This document shows positions 53,605 to 62,929 of a stretch of 64,000 bases of DNA, in pieces. Both the position numbers and the translations under genes were made by a program. The notes beneath the pieces are model-generated. The model was not told where the DNA came from and did not search any database. It saw only the letters and a list, made by a program, of their open reading frames with translations. Every line of letters begins with the position of its first letter. The first letter of the stretch is position 1. The stretch lies in the NCBI GenBank assembly GCA_025782575.1, contig JALGYY010000017.1, forward strand, positions 237,892 to 301,891, given 5' to 3'. Origin of the DNA: a bacterium. GTDB taxonomy: Bacteria; Orphanbacterota; Orphanbacteria; Orphanbacterales; Orphanbacteraceae.

Positions 53605-54249
53605 ATGGAAGAAGAAAGAGCCGAGCAGGTCAGGACCGGTCCCCCGTGGGAAGATCGAGAAGCCCACGGACCTCTGGTTGCATTCGCCAAAACCATGGAG
53701 GAGTCATCTACCAAAGCACCGTCCTTCTTCCAGAATCTCCGGCCCACCGGGAATGTGATGGACGCGGCTCTGTACGGGATCGGAATCGTACTGATCACGG
53801 CACTGGTGCAACTCATCTGGTCAGCCATCATCGTTCCGATTCCCTTTTTTCTATTCGGCAAACTTGGCGGCGTGAGCTTCCCCGAAGTCGCCACCCTCGC
53901 CGCGATTTCATGGGCGAGATTCCTCTTCACTCCGGTCATTGCCGTCATTGCGTTCATGCTCCTTGCAGGCGCTTTTCATCTCGGACTCTCCCTTCTCGGT
54001 CATTCCAAATACGCGTTTGAGACATCTTTCAGGATCATGTGTTATTCCACTGCACCTCTTCTACTGTCACTAGTTCCTTTCTGTGGCGACTTCGCCGGTA
54101 AGATATGGATGATTGTTCTTCTCGTCATCGGTATCAAGACCATCCATGAAACATCGCTTGCCGTAGCAATCGGAATCGTGATTCTTCCCCTTCTGATTCT
54201 CTTCGGCTGTTGCGGCATGATGCTGGGGGTTCCGATCATTTTTGGATGA
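53605..54249 (+). CDS. Yip1-domain membrane protein
   Basis: This 214-residue inner-membrane protein has a hydrophilic N-terminus of 45 residues and five hydrophobic segments arranged as in the YIP1 family (ILITALVQLIWSAIIVPIPFFLFG; SFRIMCYSTAPLLLSLVPFCGDFAGKIWMIVLLVIGIKTIHETS). The segment with YSTAP and the helix ending in HETS are the family pattern. Function in bacteria is unknown. GGGGGG precedes the ATG; a GTG one codon earlier is possible. DUF2752 follows after six bases. Confidence 0.85.
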   Translation: MEEERAEQVRTGPPWEDREAHGPLVAFAKTMEESSTKAPSFFQNLRPTGNVMDAALYGIGIVLITALVQLIWSAIIVPIPFFLFGKLGGVSFPEVATLAAISWARFLFTPVIAVIAFMLLAGAFHLGLSLLGHSKYAFETSFRIMCYSTAPLLLSLVPFCGDFAGKIWMIVLLVIGIKTIHETSLAVAIGIVILPLLILFGCCGMMLGVPIIFG

Positions 54250-54255
54250 TAGGTT

Positions 54256-54654
54256 GTGAGACGTTCGGACGAGCTTGACACCGGGATCCTTTTTGGAATC
54301 ATCACTCTCGCGATTCTTGCAGGAACACAAATCGCCGCCCTCTCAGGGATTACCTTGCGGACCTGTCCGTTCCTGGTGATCACGGGACATCCCTGTCCGA
54401 CGTGCTTCGGAACGCGGGCGATCACTCTGATCGCAGAAGGCCGGATCGCGGATGCACTCCAGCTCCAACCCCTTGTGACTGCTGCCGCGCTGGCCGGCCT
54501 TCTCGCCGGAGCCTACTCTCTATTGGTCCGGTCACTACCTGACAGTGGGCGCCCCGTCCGCCCCCTCTTCCCGATTCGGCGCCTTCTTCTCTGGACCCTA
54601 CCCCTTCTCTTCCTGGCGAACTGGGCGTATCTCCTGTTTCGTCCTGCACTGTAA
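54256..54654 (+). CDS. DUF2752 membrane protein
   Basis: This 132-residue protein begins at a GTG codon. It has three hydrophobic helices and the DUF2752 signature CPFLVITGHPCPTCFGTRA (residues 37-55) with its conserved cysteines. Yip1 and DUF2752 proteins are often found side by side; the pair may form a small membrane complex of unknown role. Confidence 0.88.
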   Translation: MRRSDELDTGILFGIITLAILAGTQIAALSGITLRTCPFLVITGHPCPTCFGTRAITLIAEGRIADALQLQPLVTAAALAGLLAGAYSLLVRSLPDSGRPVRPLFPIRRLLLWTLPLLFLANWAYLLFRPAL

Positions 54655-54745
54655 AGATCGATCCCTCTGTCCGTTTCATGTGATCAACTCGAGCGATGCA
54701 AAACGAAAGTATGCAAGCGGCTCATATGAAAGTTCGAGATATGTG

Positions 54746-54751
54746 TATAAT
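54746..54751 (+). promoter_or_regulatory. Possible -10 element upstream of the 1217-residue secreted protein
   Basis: A perfect TATAAT in a locally AT-richer part of the 244-base gap 54655-54898, but no -35 match at 16-18 bases. Downstream, GGCCTG, CGCGC, CAGGCC (54850-54866) can form a six-base hairpin in the leader. Nothing else recognisable is in the gap. Confidence 0.35.
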
Positions 54752-54898
54752 AGATTCGTACGATATCTGACCGACAAGAATTGCCGTCCAGCGAATCGAT
54801 TCTTCCGGGCGAGAGCTCCTGCGGGACAGTGCCGCCCATCCTGACGTCCGGCCTGCGCGCCAGGCCGCTCGTCCGCACCCGGCGAGGGAGGAATGCTC

Positions 54899-57800
54899 AT
54901 GCTGATCGAACGGAATAAAGGCCGCAGTTTCCGAATCATTCTTATTGGAGCAACAGCCGCGCTTCTCGGAATCATTCTCCTCCCGACCGGTAACCTCTTC
55001 GCCACCGAAGCCACCCCCGTTCCGATGACTCCCGATCAGGGCAGGTGGGCGGAACTCATCGACGAAACGGTCCTGACAAAACAGACCGCACCCGGTGACA
55101 CCGCATGGATCCGTGTCTATGACGATGGTGACGCCAGTTGCGATGCCACGGGCAATCCGGCGGACGGCGGCCAGGGAATCGGTGCGCCTGGCTATGCCAC
55201 ATGGTGCTGGGAAGGAGGAGATTTCGGAGGGGGAGTTTTTGACACATGTGCCGCATCGACTGCCCCGTTTAACCCCGGCTGCTTCGATCATTACGACGTC
55301 TTCAGCTCTCTGATCAACAAGTGGCACAACGACACGTTTCTAGCATTCGACGAAGGGGATGGAGACGGGAATTTCACCCCCGACTCGACGCCATGGTGCG
55401 GTGAGTTCGGCGACACACTGATCTGGAGCAACGCATGGGGTTACGGCCCGATCTACAACTTCGGGCTGGTTCTGAATCTCGGCTCAATTTTCGCAGGGGG
55501 CACGAATGTAACCGGATTCAATGCGACAGCCGGCTACACTCTCGGCGGCGTGCATATGTATGATGTTGAAATCAATTACGACTACTGCTATCTGGAATAT
55601 GCCGTAAGCAATGATGTCAACACCGCGGTCTGGATGGAAATGGCCCGATACAACGGGACATCAAACATCGACGGCGGATGTACGGGAACGGGAGGAGCGA
55701 ACTACGGCTGCGCCCGATACGAACCGTTCAATGAAATTGCCCCGGGAGTAAACAACAACTCGACAGACCTGCTCATCCGGTGGCGTTTCGCCTCGGACAG
55801 TGCGTGGGATGATGAAGACGGCAACGGCGGCGTCCACACAGACGGCGCCTGGCGCATCGATCACGTCCGATCGGGAAGCGTCGCCGTCGGTGTGAACTAT
55901 CCGGCCACACCCGGGACTGTCACCCTCTGCGACGGTATCGGCGAACCTCGCTGCTATGATTTCGAGGGAGGATTCGGATCAGACTGGACGATCCCCTCTC
56001 TACCACAGGCACAGATCGGCGGCTTCTGGAGCAGTGGGGTATGGGTTAACGGAATCCCCAAGACAGTCGACTGGTGGCATCTCGAGCTTGATCCTCCATA
56101 CGAAAACAAGGGGAACCTCTGCTGGTACACCAACAACTGGATGTGGGCCGCCAAAGACTTGAACCACGGTCAGAATCTGGAAGACGGCTACCACTATCGT
56201 CTAGTGACTCCTGTTTTCGACACCAGTGAAAACAATATCTGGTGGGATCCGAACAATGACGGACCAGGGCCGGACAATCGTTGGAATGGAGTCGTCCTCG
56301 AGCAGGATGAATACCTCTGCATCCTGTCGAATGTCGGCGACGTCACCGACCAGCAGGTTCGCGTCTTCAACGGCACAAGCAACGTTTGGAGCCGGTGGGG
56401 CGGGGATAACTATGTGACGGTCGGTGGCTGCCAGTTCTGGAATCTGGACAAACAAACGAACTGGTCCTCCCAGGTGACGGCCTCGACGGACTCGATTCAG
56501 TTCTCCTGGGAATTCCTCGATCGCTGCGACTATAACGCTTCGGCCGAACTCCCCTGCATGGGTTTCCACAGGAGAGCGCAGTATCTGATTGATAATGTGA
56601 GCATCGGTTTATATGAATCGAGCGTGACTCAATGGAGTCTGGACCTGGCAAGCAGCTTCCAGGACACATACGCGCGAGACGTGGATATGCACTCGGCGCT
56701 CAAGGAAAACAGCGAACTGTTCCCCGCGGATATCTGGGAGGATGAAGATTCTCTCGCCATCAACGTTTCCGATTTTGACGGACTGAAAGGTGGAGGCGTC
56801 AAAATTCATTGGCGGATCTCAACTGACTGCGGCAACACATGGGACAAGGACAACGGACGACTTCTTGGAGCAAACGATTTCCCTGCTGAAGTCTATAACC
56901 AGAAGATTTTGAATCTCTCTGTGCCGGACGATGAAATTAACTGCCCGGGAACACCGTGCGAGTTCAACGGCACCTATAGAACACGGCTGACGATCAACGA
57001 CAATTCCGCCTACCTCGGAGGGGGTGCGACGGAATGGCCCGAGGGAACGATTATCGAGTATTTCTTCTCCGCCGAGGACAGCACAAATGTAATCGATACG
57101 TTTCCGAACCGGCTCTCATCCTCCCGGACCGACCCTGATCTCATAGATACGAACATCGGATTTGACCGCAGGTTATCGTGGCCGTTCGATGTGTCAGTCC
57201 TTCCCTGCCCGACAATTAAGAGACCCCTTCCGCCAGGCCAGCTGGGAAAGAGAATACTGCTCGTCAATAACTTCCCCAATCGGTCCTATGATATCGAGCA
57301 GGATCCAAATGGCGTCGATCCCGGCATACTTGCGTTTCCACTTACTTCTCAACGGTACAGGGAGACTCTCGATCGAGCCGGATTGATCTATGACGTCTAT
57401 GACAACAATTCCAGTCTGCTCAGCCGGGGATCACTCACGGGTATCTACTCCCAGCCGACGGATCATGACGGGTACGGCGGCGTCATCAAAAGGGACCCCA
57501 ACAACAACGGCCAGATCGTCAGCCGCCGTTACGACGCTGTGATCTGGTTCTTCGGGACGATGAACAGCCTGACCGTTCTTGATTCGAGCCAGATCGAGAT
57601 CACCCGGTTCATCGACCGAGCCGATGTGATTTTCCCCGGAGTCGCGGGAGCGTCCCTTCTGGTGGTGGGGGACAAACTCTGTGAAGATGACGGCCTGAGC
57701 GATCCCGCCTGGGTAAACGGAAGCGGCTTGCAGACAACGAACGCCGCCGATTTCTGGATTAACACACTCGGCCTGCAGCCCGTTGCAGGCGGTTGCGCGG

Positions 57801-58552
57801 CGAACAGCGGCGTTATTGCGTCAAGGTACCGATTTATCGGTCAACCCGGGACGATTCTGCAGAATATCACGCACGCCGTGATCGCTCAGGGAGGTTGTGA
57901 CATTCAACCGGTCCTCCCGACTAACGTGCTCCGAAAGACACAGGATTCTCGACCGATTGCGCGCGAATCGAATGACATCGTTCCCCGTGGGGGCGGGTCC
58001 GACACCATTGCCGAATCGCCGGACCTTACGAGCGTAGCGACAGAAGAGGAGCATCCGCGAGCGGTGCCGAACAAGACTGCGGCCACGAACGGCTTTACGT
58101 TTGCGTTCACAGCTTCATTCGAGATGTTCTCCCATGCCCAGGAGGCGGACTGTGTCATGCAGGCGGTTCTCATGAGAATGGGGGTCGGCATTCCGAGCCC
58201 CAAGAACCCGGCGAGTTGCGTGATCGATGTCAATGTCGGTGACAGTACGCTCCCCCCCGTCTCCTCCGCCATACTCGGCCGGCCGAGACCGAATCCTTTC
58301 AACCCGGCCGTTTCCATCCCCGTTTCCATCCCCGCCGGAGTTACAGCAAGCGTCGAAGTCTTCGATGTCTCCGGTCGCCGAATCCTCGTTCTTCGTGACG
58401 AGATCACAGGGGGGGCGGAAGATCTGCGGAACGAGATTCTGAGCTGGGACGGTAAGGACGAGACGGGGAAAGAGGCGCCGAGTGGCATCTATTTCATCAG
58501 ACTTTCAACGGATCGGGAAAAAACAGCCGCCAAGGTGGTTCTGATCCGATAG
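54899..58552 (+). CDS. Large secreted protein with FlgD/T9SS-like C-terminal domain
   Basis: This 1217-residue exported protein has an N-terminal signal (IILIGATAALLGIILLPTGNLFA). Long beta-rich regions contain aromatic and acidic segments resembling jelly-roll or carbohydrate-binding domains, repeated at about residues 160-300 and 360-560. A Rossmann-like segment is present (about residues 790-960; LGKRILLVNNFPNRSYDIEQDPN). The C-terminal domain reads RPNPFNPAVSIPVSIPAG...EVFDVSGRRI...WDGKDETGKEAPSGIYFIRLS. It is not a recognised enzyme. I start at the ATG at 54899 because GGGAGGA is at proper spacing from it, and too close to the ATG at 54893. The CHAT protease gene follows after 19 bases. 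Confidence 0.82.
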   Translation: MLIERNKGRSFRIILIGATAALLGIILLPTGNLFATEATPVPMTPDQGRWAELIDETVLTKQTAPGDTAWIRVYDDGDASCDATGNPADGGQGIGAPGYATWCWEGGDFGGGVFDTCAASTAPFNPGCFDHYDVFSSLINKWHNDTFLAFDEGDGDGNFTPDSTPWCGEFGDTLIWSNAWGYGPIYNFGLVLNLGSIFAGGTNVTGFNATAGYTLGGVHMYDVEINYDYCYLEYAVSNDVNTAVWMEMARYNGTSNIDGGCTGTGGANYGCARYEPFNEIAPGVNNNSTDLLIRWRFASDSAWDDEDGNGGVHTDGAWRIDHVRSGSVAVGVNYPATPGTVTLCDGIGEPRCYDFEGGFGSDWTIPSLPQAQIGGFWSSGVWVNGIPKTVDWWHLELDPPYENKGNLCWYTNNWMWAAKDLNHGQNLEDGYHYRLVTPVFDTSENNIWWDPNNDGPGPDNRWNGVVLEQDEYLCILSNVGDVTDQQVRVFNGTSNVWSRWGGDNYVTVGGCQFWNLDKQTNWSSQVTASTDSIQFSWEFLDRCDYNASAELPCMGFHRRAQYLIDNVSIGLYESSVTQWSLDLASSFQDTYARDVDMHSALKENSELFPADIWEDEDSLAINVSDFDGLKGGGVKIHWRISTDCGNTWDKDNGRLLGANDFPAEVYNQKILNLSVPDDEINCPGTPCEFNGTYRTRLTINDNSAYLGGGATEWPEGTIIEYFFSAEDSTNVIDTFPNRLSSSRTDPDLIDTNIGFDRRLSWPFDVSVLPCPTIKRPLPPGQLGKRILLVNNFPNRSYDIEQDPNGVDPGILAFPLTSQRYRETLDRAGLIYDVYDNNSSLLSRGSLTGIYSQPTDHDGYGGVIKRDPNNNGQIVSRRYDAVIWFFGTMNSLTVLDSSQIEITRFIDRADVIFPGVAGASLLVVGDKLCEDDGLSDPAWVNGSGLQTTNAADFWINTLGLQPVAGGCAANSGVIASRYRFIGQPGTILQNITHAVIAQGGCDIQPVLPTNVLRKTQDSRPIARESNDIVPRGGGSDTIAESPDLTSVATEEEHPRAVPNKTAATNGFTFAFTASFEMFSHAQEADCVMQAVLMRMGVGIPSPKNPASCVIDVNVGDSTLPPVSSAILGRPRPNPFNPAVSIPVSIPAGVTASVEVFDVSGRRILVLRDEITGGAEDLRNEILSWDGKDETGKEAPSGIYFIRLSTDREKTAAKVVLIR

Positions 58553-58571
58553 TTAGCGTTATGGTGAATAG

Positions 58572-61500
58572 ATGAAGATCCGGGGAACAACTTACTGGCT
58601 GCAGAGCTCGTTCGTGTCTCTCTCTGTTCTTTTCACTCTCATCGGAACCCATCCAGGCTCGGTCTCTTCAGCGGAACCGACGCCCGCCTATCTTGATGCC
58701 GTCCGGGAGTATCACGGTTATGAATGGACTTCGGCGCTCCCCCTCCTTCGAGCTCTTCTTGATTCAATCGTTACGGATGAGATTCTGGAAAAGACCGCAA
58801 GAGCGTACTGGGAGACCGAGCGGGAGGATGAGGGAAGCCAGGAGTTCCGCTCATGGGTAAAAGGGGACTCCCTGCCCCCTCCACTCTCCTTTGCGTTCGG
58901 TGAACTCTTCGGCCGGTCAAAACAGTCCCTTCCCTTCTTGCGATCGGCAGTAAGACGGGCGCCTGAAAACGGACGCTACGCCAAAAAGTTGGTCAACGTC
59001 TCCGTCCGAACAGGTGAGACCGCTGCTACAGCGATGTTTCTGGAAAGTCTTCCCGAGAGCTCACTCGCCCGCGCGTACGGAACGGCATATCTCGCCAGGA
59101 AGACCGGGGATGGGGAGCGCGCGATCGATCTGCTGGAGAAGATCTTTCGGTATGCCTCGGACACTCTCTACGTGGTCGGATCTCTCGCGGGAGCGAGCTA
59201 TGATCTCGGTCGCTATCAGGATGCTCTCGAATGGTATGAGATCGGCGCTCACTATCTGAAAAACAAAGGGGACTGGGAGAACGAGGCGTACTTCCTCGGC
59301 ACCATGGGACGGACCCTCAGCAAGCTGGAACGATATGAAGACGCACTTGTCGCATACGAAATCGCCAATGCGCGCTTTCGCGCGCTCGGCATGGCGAGGA
59401 AAGAGATCGAGTATCTGGTCAATGCGGGAGAGGATGCTGTCCGTCTCGCACGATTCAGAGAAGCGGACAGCATGTTCGTCGAAGCGATTCAGCTGTCCAG
59501 AGAGAATGGCTTCCCGGAAGACGAGCAATTCGTGCTCACAAGCCAGGCGGTCAGCCTGATCTCGCAGGATCGGGCGAGCGACGCGGTACCACTCCTGTTG
59601 GACGCCCTCGCCGGCGATGGGAACGGCGCCGACCGCCGGAGGGCCCTGATCACACTGGGCGGTGCGTATCGGAAGATCGGCCGGTTCGCGTCCGCCGACT
59701 CTCTCTATCGGATTGCCCTGCGTGACGCCGAACAGGGTAACGATATTGGTCATATGAGCGCAGCTCTCGCCGGTCTCGGCTCTGTATCGCAGGATGCGGG
59801 CCGTCTGGCGGAGGCGGAAGAGTGGTACGTTCGATCCATCCTGGCAGCGGAGAGCGCGGGGGATCTGGTGAACGTCCGACTGCACAAGGGCCAGCTCGCC
59901 CGAACCAAACTTTGGCAGGGGCGGTACCAGGATGCCCTCGATCTTCATATGGAGATCCTCCCCGCTGATCGAGACAGCGGCGACAGAATGGCTCTCGCCA
60001 CGAGACTCTCCAACATCGCCGATGTATACGATTTTCTGGGGAATTATCCCGAAGCGCTCCGCTATCGCTCCGAAGCACTCGACTCGACACGATCGATCGG
60101 GGATCGCTCCGGAGAGGCGATCGAACTGGCCAATATCGGTTTACTCCATCTGAAGGCCAGGAGCTTCAAGACTGCAGCCATACGCTTGGATGAGGCGATC
60201 GCTCTAGCGAGAGAGGAAGGGGATCGGAATACCGAGAGTCGTCTCCTTGTATATATGGGACAGCTCAGTATCGAGACGGGAGAGTCGGAGTCAGCAATCA
60301 AGACATTAAACAAGGCGATCGATCTGGCGCAGGAGGCCGGGAATCGTTACGCCCTCTCAGACGCGCTTCTGCTCAGAGGTCGCGCTCTCAGCCTGTCGGA
60401 CCGCCCCGCAAAGGCCAGGAAGGATTTTGACCAAGCGCTTCGAATCGCCAATGAGATGGGGGAGCCGTACACCGAATGGCTCGCCCATCTCCGGCTTGGC
60501 GAGGATGCCCGCAGGCAAGGGAATATTGAAGAAGCGATCCGCCACTTCAAAGAGAGTATCCTGGCGTCCGATCGAACGAGGTCGGGGATTCGAGAAGATC
60601 GTTTACGCATCTCATTTCAGGAGAACAAGACCCGGTCATATGACAGCGTCGTCCAGCTGCTGATTGCAGAGGGTCGTCCGGAAGAGGCGTTTACTTACGC
60701 CACCCGGGGAAAAGCGATGGCGCTACTCGATCTTATGAGAGGAGCCCGGCTTTCCGGGTCATCACCTGAGGAGACCGAACCGATCACGCTCCAGACAGCG
60801 GCCGATCTGGTGGCGGGCGACGATACAGTTCTGCTCGCGTACTGGCTCGGAAACGAAGCGAGTCATCTATGGTACATCGATCGCTCGGGATGGTCCCACT
60901 ACGCTCTCCCACCGGAGGAAGTAATCAGTGAGAGCGTCCGATTCCTTCTAGAACGAATTGAATCGCGAGCCGAGTGGCGGGCGCCGGCGCGCGCACTCGG
61001 CGACATGCTTCTCCCCCCGCTCATCGGCCGTCTGCATGAAGACACTCAACTCCTCCTCTCGCCTGACGGAATCCTCCATCGCCTCCCGTGGGAACTGCTC
61101 TCCGCAGGTGAAGACGACCTGCTGTCGGCGACATCGGTTGTTTCCGTTCCCTCCCTCGCTGTATTACGAGAGATCCGGGCGCGGCAGACCAACCGGAGCT
61201 GGGACCTCACTTTTTTCGGATTCGGCGACCCGGAACTCGGCCCGGAGTCGGAGTTGGATCCGATTCCCCATGCCAGGCGAGAAGTGGAGACGATCGAATC
61301 TCTGTTTCCGTCCGGAAAGGCACGTTCAGTCTATGGTGTCGATGCGACCGAGCAGGCCGCCATGAGTGACGACGCCATCCGCGCCCGTTACCTGCATTTC
61401 GCCACCCACGCATTGATCGAACCGGACCGCCCTCTTAAGTCCGCCATTATGCTCGCCCCTGACCAAAACGGTTCTACGGATGGACGGCTTGAAGTCGAGG

Positions 61501-61826
61501 AACTCGAAACGGCCAACTACAGGGCGGAACTGGTGGTTCTCTCCGGCTGCGAAACGGGCCTCGGTAAACAAGCGCGCGGTGAGGGGATGATCGGTTTCAC
61601 TAGACTTTTTCTCGCCGGCGGTGTGAAAGAACTTGTCGTCTCGCTCTGGAGTGTCAACGATGTATCGACATCGCTCTTCATGAAGGAATTTTACGAGGAG
61701 CTCCTTACAGACGGGCGGCCCGCCCACGCTCTTCAAAAAGCGAAGAGAACAATGGCGGGGGGACCGAATGAGAAATTACAACACCCTTACTACTGGGCGC
61801 CGTTCGTCGCCATCGGAGGCTCGTAA
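58572..61826 (+). CDS. Exported TPR-CHAT cysteine protease
   Basis: This is a 1084-residue protein with a signal peptide (LQSSFVSLSVLFTLIGTHPGSVSS). A long array of TPR-like helical hairpins runs from about residue 130 to 690 (ALEWYEIGAHYLKNKGDWENEAYFLGTMGRTLSKLERYEDALVAYEIA). A C-terminal CHAT domain spans about residues 740-1084. The caspase-like dyad is readable as His946 in LHFATHA (with His942 nearby) and Cys993 in LSGCETGLGK. CHAT domains are proteases of the gasdermin and Craspase type, usually cytoplasmic; a signal peptide makes this one periplasmic or extracellular. It is probably co-transcribed with the secreted protein upstream, a candidate substrate or partner. Confidence 0.9.
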   Translation: MKIRGTTYWLQSSFVSLSVLFTLIGTHPGSVSSAEPTPAYLDAVREYHGYEWTSALPLLRALLDSIVTDEILEKTARAYWETEREDEGSQEFRSWVKGDSLPPPLSFAFGELFGRSKQSLPFLRSAVRRAPENGRYAKKLVNVSVRTGETAATAMFLESLPESSLARAYGTAYLARKTGDGERAIDLLEKIFRYASDTLYVVGSLAGASYDLGRYQDALEWYEIGAHYLKNKGDWENEAYFLGTMGRTLSKLERYEDALVAYEIANARFRALGMARKEIEYLVNAGEDAVRLARFREADSMFVEAIQLSRENGFPEDEQFVLTSQAVSLISQDRASDAVPLLLDALAGDGNGADRRRALITLGGAYRKIGRFASADSLYRIALRDAEQGNDIGHMSAALAGLGSVSQDAGRLAEAEEWYVRSILAAESAGDLVNVRLHKGQLARTKLWQGRYQDALDLHMEILPADRDSGDRMALATRLSNIADVYDFLGNYPEALRYRSEALDSTRSIGDRSGEAIELANIGLLHLKARSFKTAAIRLDEAIALAREEGDRNTESRLLVYMGQLSIETGESESAIKTLNKAIDLAQEAGNRYALSDALLLRGRALSLSDRPAKARKDFDQALRIANEMGEPYTEWLAHLRLGEDARRQGNIEEAIRHFKESILASDRTRSGIREDRLRISFQENKTRSYDSVVQLLIAEGRPEEAFTYATRGKAMALLDLMRGARLSGSSPEETEPITLQTAADLVAGDDTVLLAYWLGNEASHLWYIDRSGWSHYALPPEEVISESVRFLLERIESRAEWRAPARALGDMLLPPLIGRLHEDTQLLLSPDGILHRLPWELLSAGEDDLLSATSVVSVPSLAVLREIRARQTNRSWDLTFFGFGDPELGPESELDPIPHARREVETIESLFPSGKARSVYGVDATEQAAMSDDAIRARYLHFATHALIEPDRPLKSAIMLAPDQNGSTDGRLEVEELETANYRAELVVLSGCETGLGKQARGEGMIGFTRLFLAGGVKELVVSLWSVNDVSTSLFMKEFYEELLTDGRPAHALQKAKRTMAGGPNEKLQHPYYWAPFVAIGGS

Positions 61827-61833
61827 CAAGCTG

Positions 61834-62097
61834 ATGAAAGACAGGATGGAATACAGAGACCTCGTGAAGATCGCGACCTTGAGCCACGGTACCGAAGCTC
61901 TCGTCGTCAAGAGCCTTCTCGCGAGCCATGGAATCCACGTGGTAACCAGATCATCCCTCGTACAATCCGTTCACCCCATCTCGGTAGACGGCATCGGCAA
62001 GGTAATCCTGCTCGTCCCGCAAGAGGACGCCGAACGCGCGAGAGAGATCATTGATGAGAAGGGCCAGCCGACACTGAAGACAGGCGATGATGGCTAG
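61834..62097 (+). CDS. DUF2007-like putative signal-transducing protein
   Basis: This 87-residue protein has the DUF2007 pattern VKIATLSHGTEALVVKSLLASHGIHV...GKVILLVPQEDAERAREII, a small alpha/beta domain of unknown function. It starts eight bases after the CHAT gene. The ATG at 61834 is 13 bases after GGAGG; the ATG at 61846 (MEYRDLVKIA) is an equally good start. Confidence 0.75.
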   Translation: MKDRMEYRDLVKIATLSHGTEALVVKSLLASHGIHVVTRSSLVQSVHPISVDGIGKVILLVPQEDAERAREIIDEKGQPTLKTGDDG

Positions 62098-62164
62098 GCA
62101 AGTCTGGATATCGGGTGAAATGAAATCATAGATCCGGAGCTGATCATAGCCCGCGGGGCTGCAG

Positions 62165-62797
62165 CTACTCTCCGACCGTATCCGCAAGCAGCGGGAATCG
62201 GAATCGTTCAATTTCCTGAACCAGTTTTTCCAGGTCCTTCTTCCATCCCGGGCCTTTATAGTCGTGCTCTTCTATGGGCTGCATGATGATCGGTGTCTTC
62301 ACGCTCTTGACCCACTTCTCATATTCCGGCTGGAGAGCGCGGACCATCTTTTCCACGCGATCGTTGAACTCGCTCTCCGCTCTGTTCCGGATTCGCTCGA
62401 CGAGCAATTCGATCGGTCCGTAAAGATAAATAATCACGTCGAACGGCTCGGCCGCACGGACCAACTGACCTGAAAGCTGCCGATAAAGTTCATAATCGGT
62501 TTCGCTCAGCAGGCCCTCGTTTCTCCAATATGGCGTGAACAGCTCGACATCCTCCTCCGGAATGCGATCGACCACTACCATCTTCCGGCGATTCACGTTT
62601 TCGATATCAAGTAGTTTGTTTGATAGAAAAGTGATCTCGCAGTGAAAAGCAGTCTCTTTCTTGCCATTTATGAAATCGGAGAAATAAGGGTTCGCCTTTT
62701 CATCCTCCAGAATAAGGACGCCGTCATAGTACCGGGCCACTTCTCTAGCGATCGTTGACTTCCCGGTGCCGCAGTTACCAGCGAATCCGACCAGCAT
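62165..62797 (-). CDS. Deoxynucleoside-kinase-like P-loop kinase
   Basis: This is a 210-residue kinase with Walker A GNCGTGKST at residues 7-15. The second motif is VVDRIPEEDVELF, in the place of the DRS/ERS motif of deoxynucleoside kinases, and the arginine-rich lid is LVERIRNRAESEF. Length and layout fit the dNK/dGK-dAK family that phosphorylates deoxynucleosides. The start ATG at 62797 is followed directly by the P-loop strand MLVGFAGN and preceded by GAGGGA; the frame is open 77 codons further up without family resemblance. The exact substrate is not clear. Confidence 0.85.
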   Translation of the reverse strand: MLVGFAGNCGTGKSTIAREVARYYDGVLILEDEKANPYFSDFINGKKETAFHCEITFLSNKLLDIENVNRRKMVVVDRIPEEDVELFTPYWRNEGLLSETDYELYRQLSGQLVRAAEPFDVIIYLYGPIELLVERIRNRAESEFNDRVEKMVRALQPEYEKWVKSVKTPIIMQPIEEHDYKGPGWKKDLEKLVQEIERFRFPLLADTVGE

Positions 62798-62833
62798 GCT
62801 TCCCTCGTGGTGAGTGTTCGGAGAACCGCCGCC

Positions 62834-62862
62834 ATTGTAGCCGGAGCTCCGCCGATCGGCAA
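62834..62862 (-). promoter_or_regulatory. sigma70-type promoter of the deoxynucleoside-kinase-like gene
   Basis: Minus strand TTGCCG (62862-62857), 17 bases, TACAAT (62839-62834), about 37 bases before the ATG. Confidence 0.65.
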
Positions 62863-62894
62863 GCCCTCGTGACAACAGACCTCCTCTCTCTGCT

Positions 62895-62900
62895 ACAATG
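62895..62900 (+). promoter_or_regulatory. -10 element of the M19 dipeptidase gene
   Basis: TACAAT preceded by TGC (extended -10), 29 bases before the ATG at 62930. The nearest -35-like GTGACA (62869-62874) is 20 bases upstream, too far for a standard promoter. Confidence 0.5.
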
Positions 62901-62929
62901 GCATCAAACTGACAAGCTGGAGGTGAATA

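Larger units (their letters stand above)
62831..62903. repeat. 11-bp inverted repeat carrying the -10 boxes of two divergent promoters
   Basis: GCCATTGTAGC (62831-62841) and GCTACAATGGC (62893-62903) are perfect inverted copies 51 bases apart in the 132-base divergent gap. Each contains a TACAAT -10 for its own direction. Confidence 0.7.

Noticed and set aside
58310-58335. Tandem repeat of a 12-base unit (GTTTCCATCCCC twice)
   Set aside because: It encodes a Val-Ser-Ile-Pro repeat inside the C-terminal domain and has only two copies; ordinary coding drift explains it.
58572-61826. CHAT protease as part of a Craspase or gasdermin defence system
   Set aside because: No gRAMP/Cas7-11, CRISPR array or gasdermin-like gene is nearby, and the signal peptide argues for an extracytoplasmic role.
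62148-62160. AGCCC-GCG-GGGCT hairpin between DUF2007 and the kinase gene
   Set aside because: The stem is only five pairs with a three-base loop and there is no T-run in either direction.
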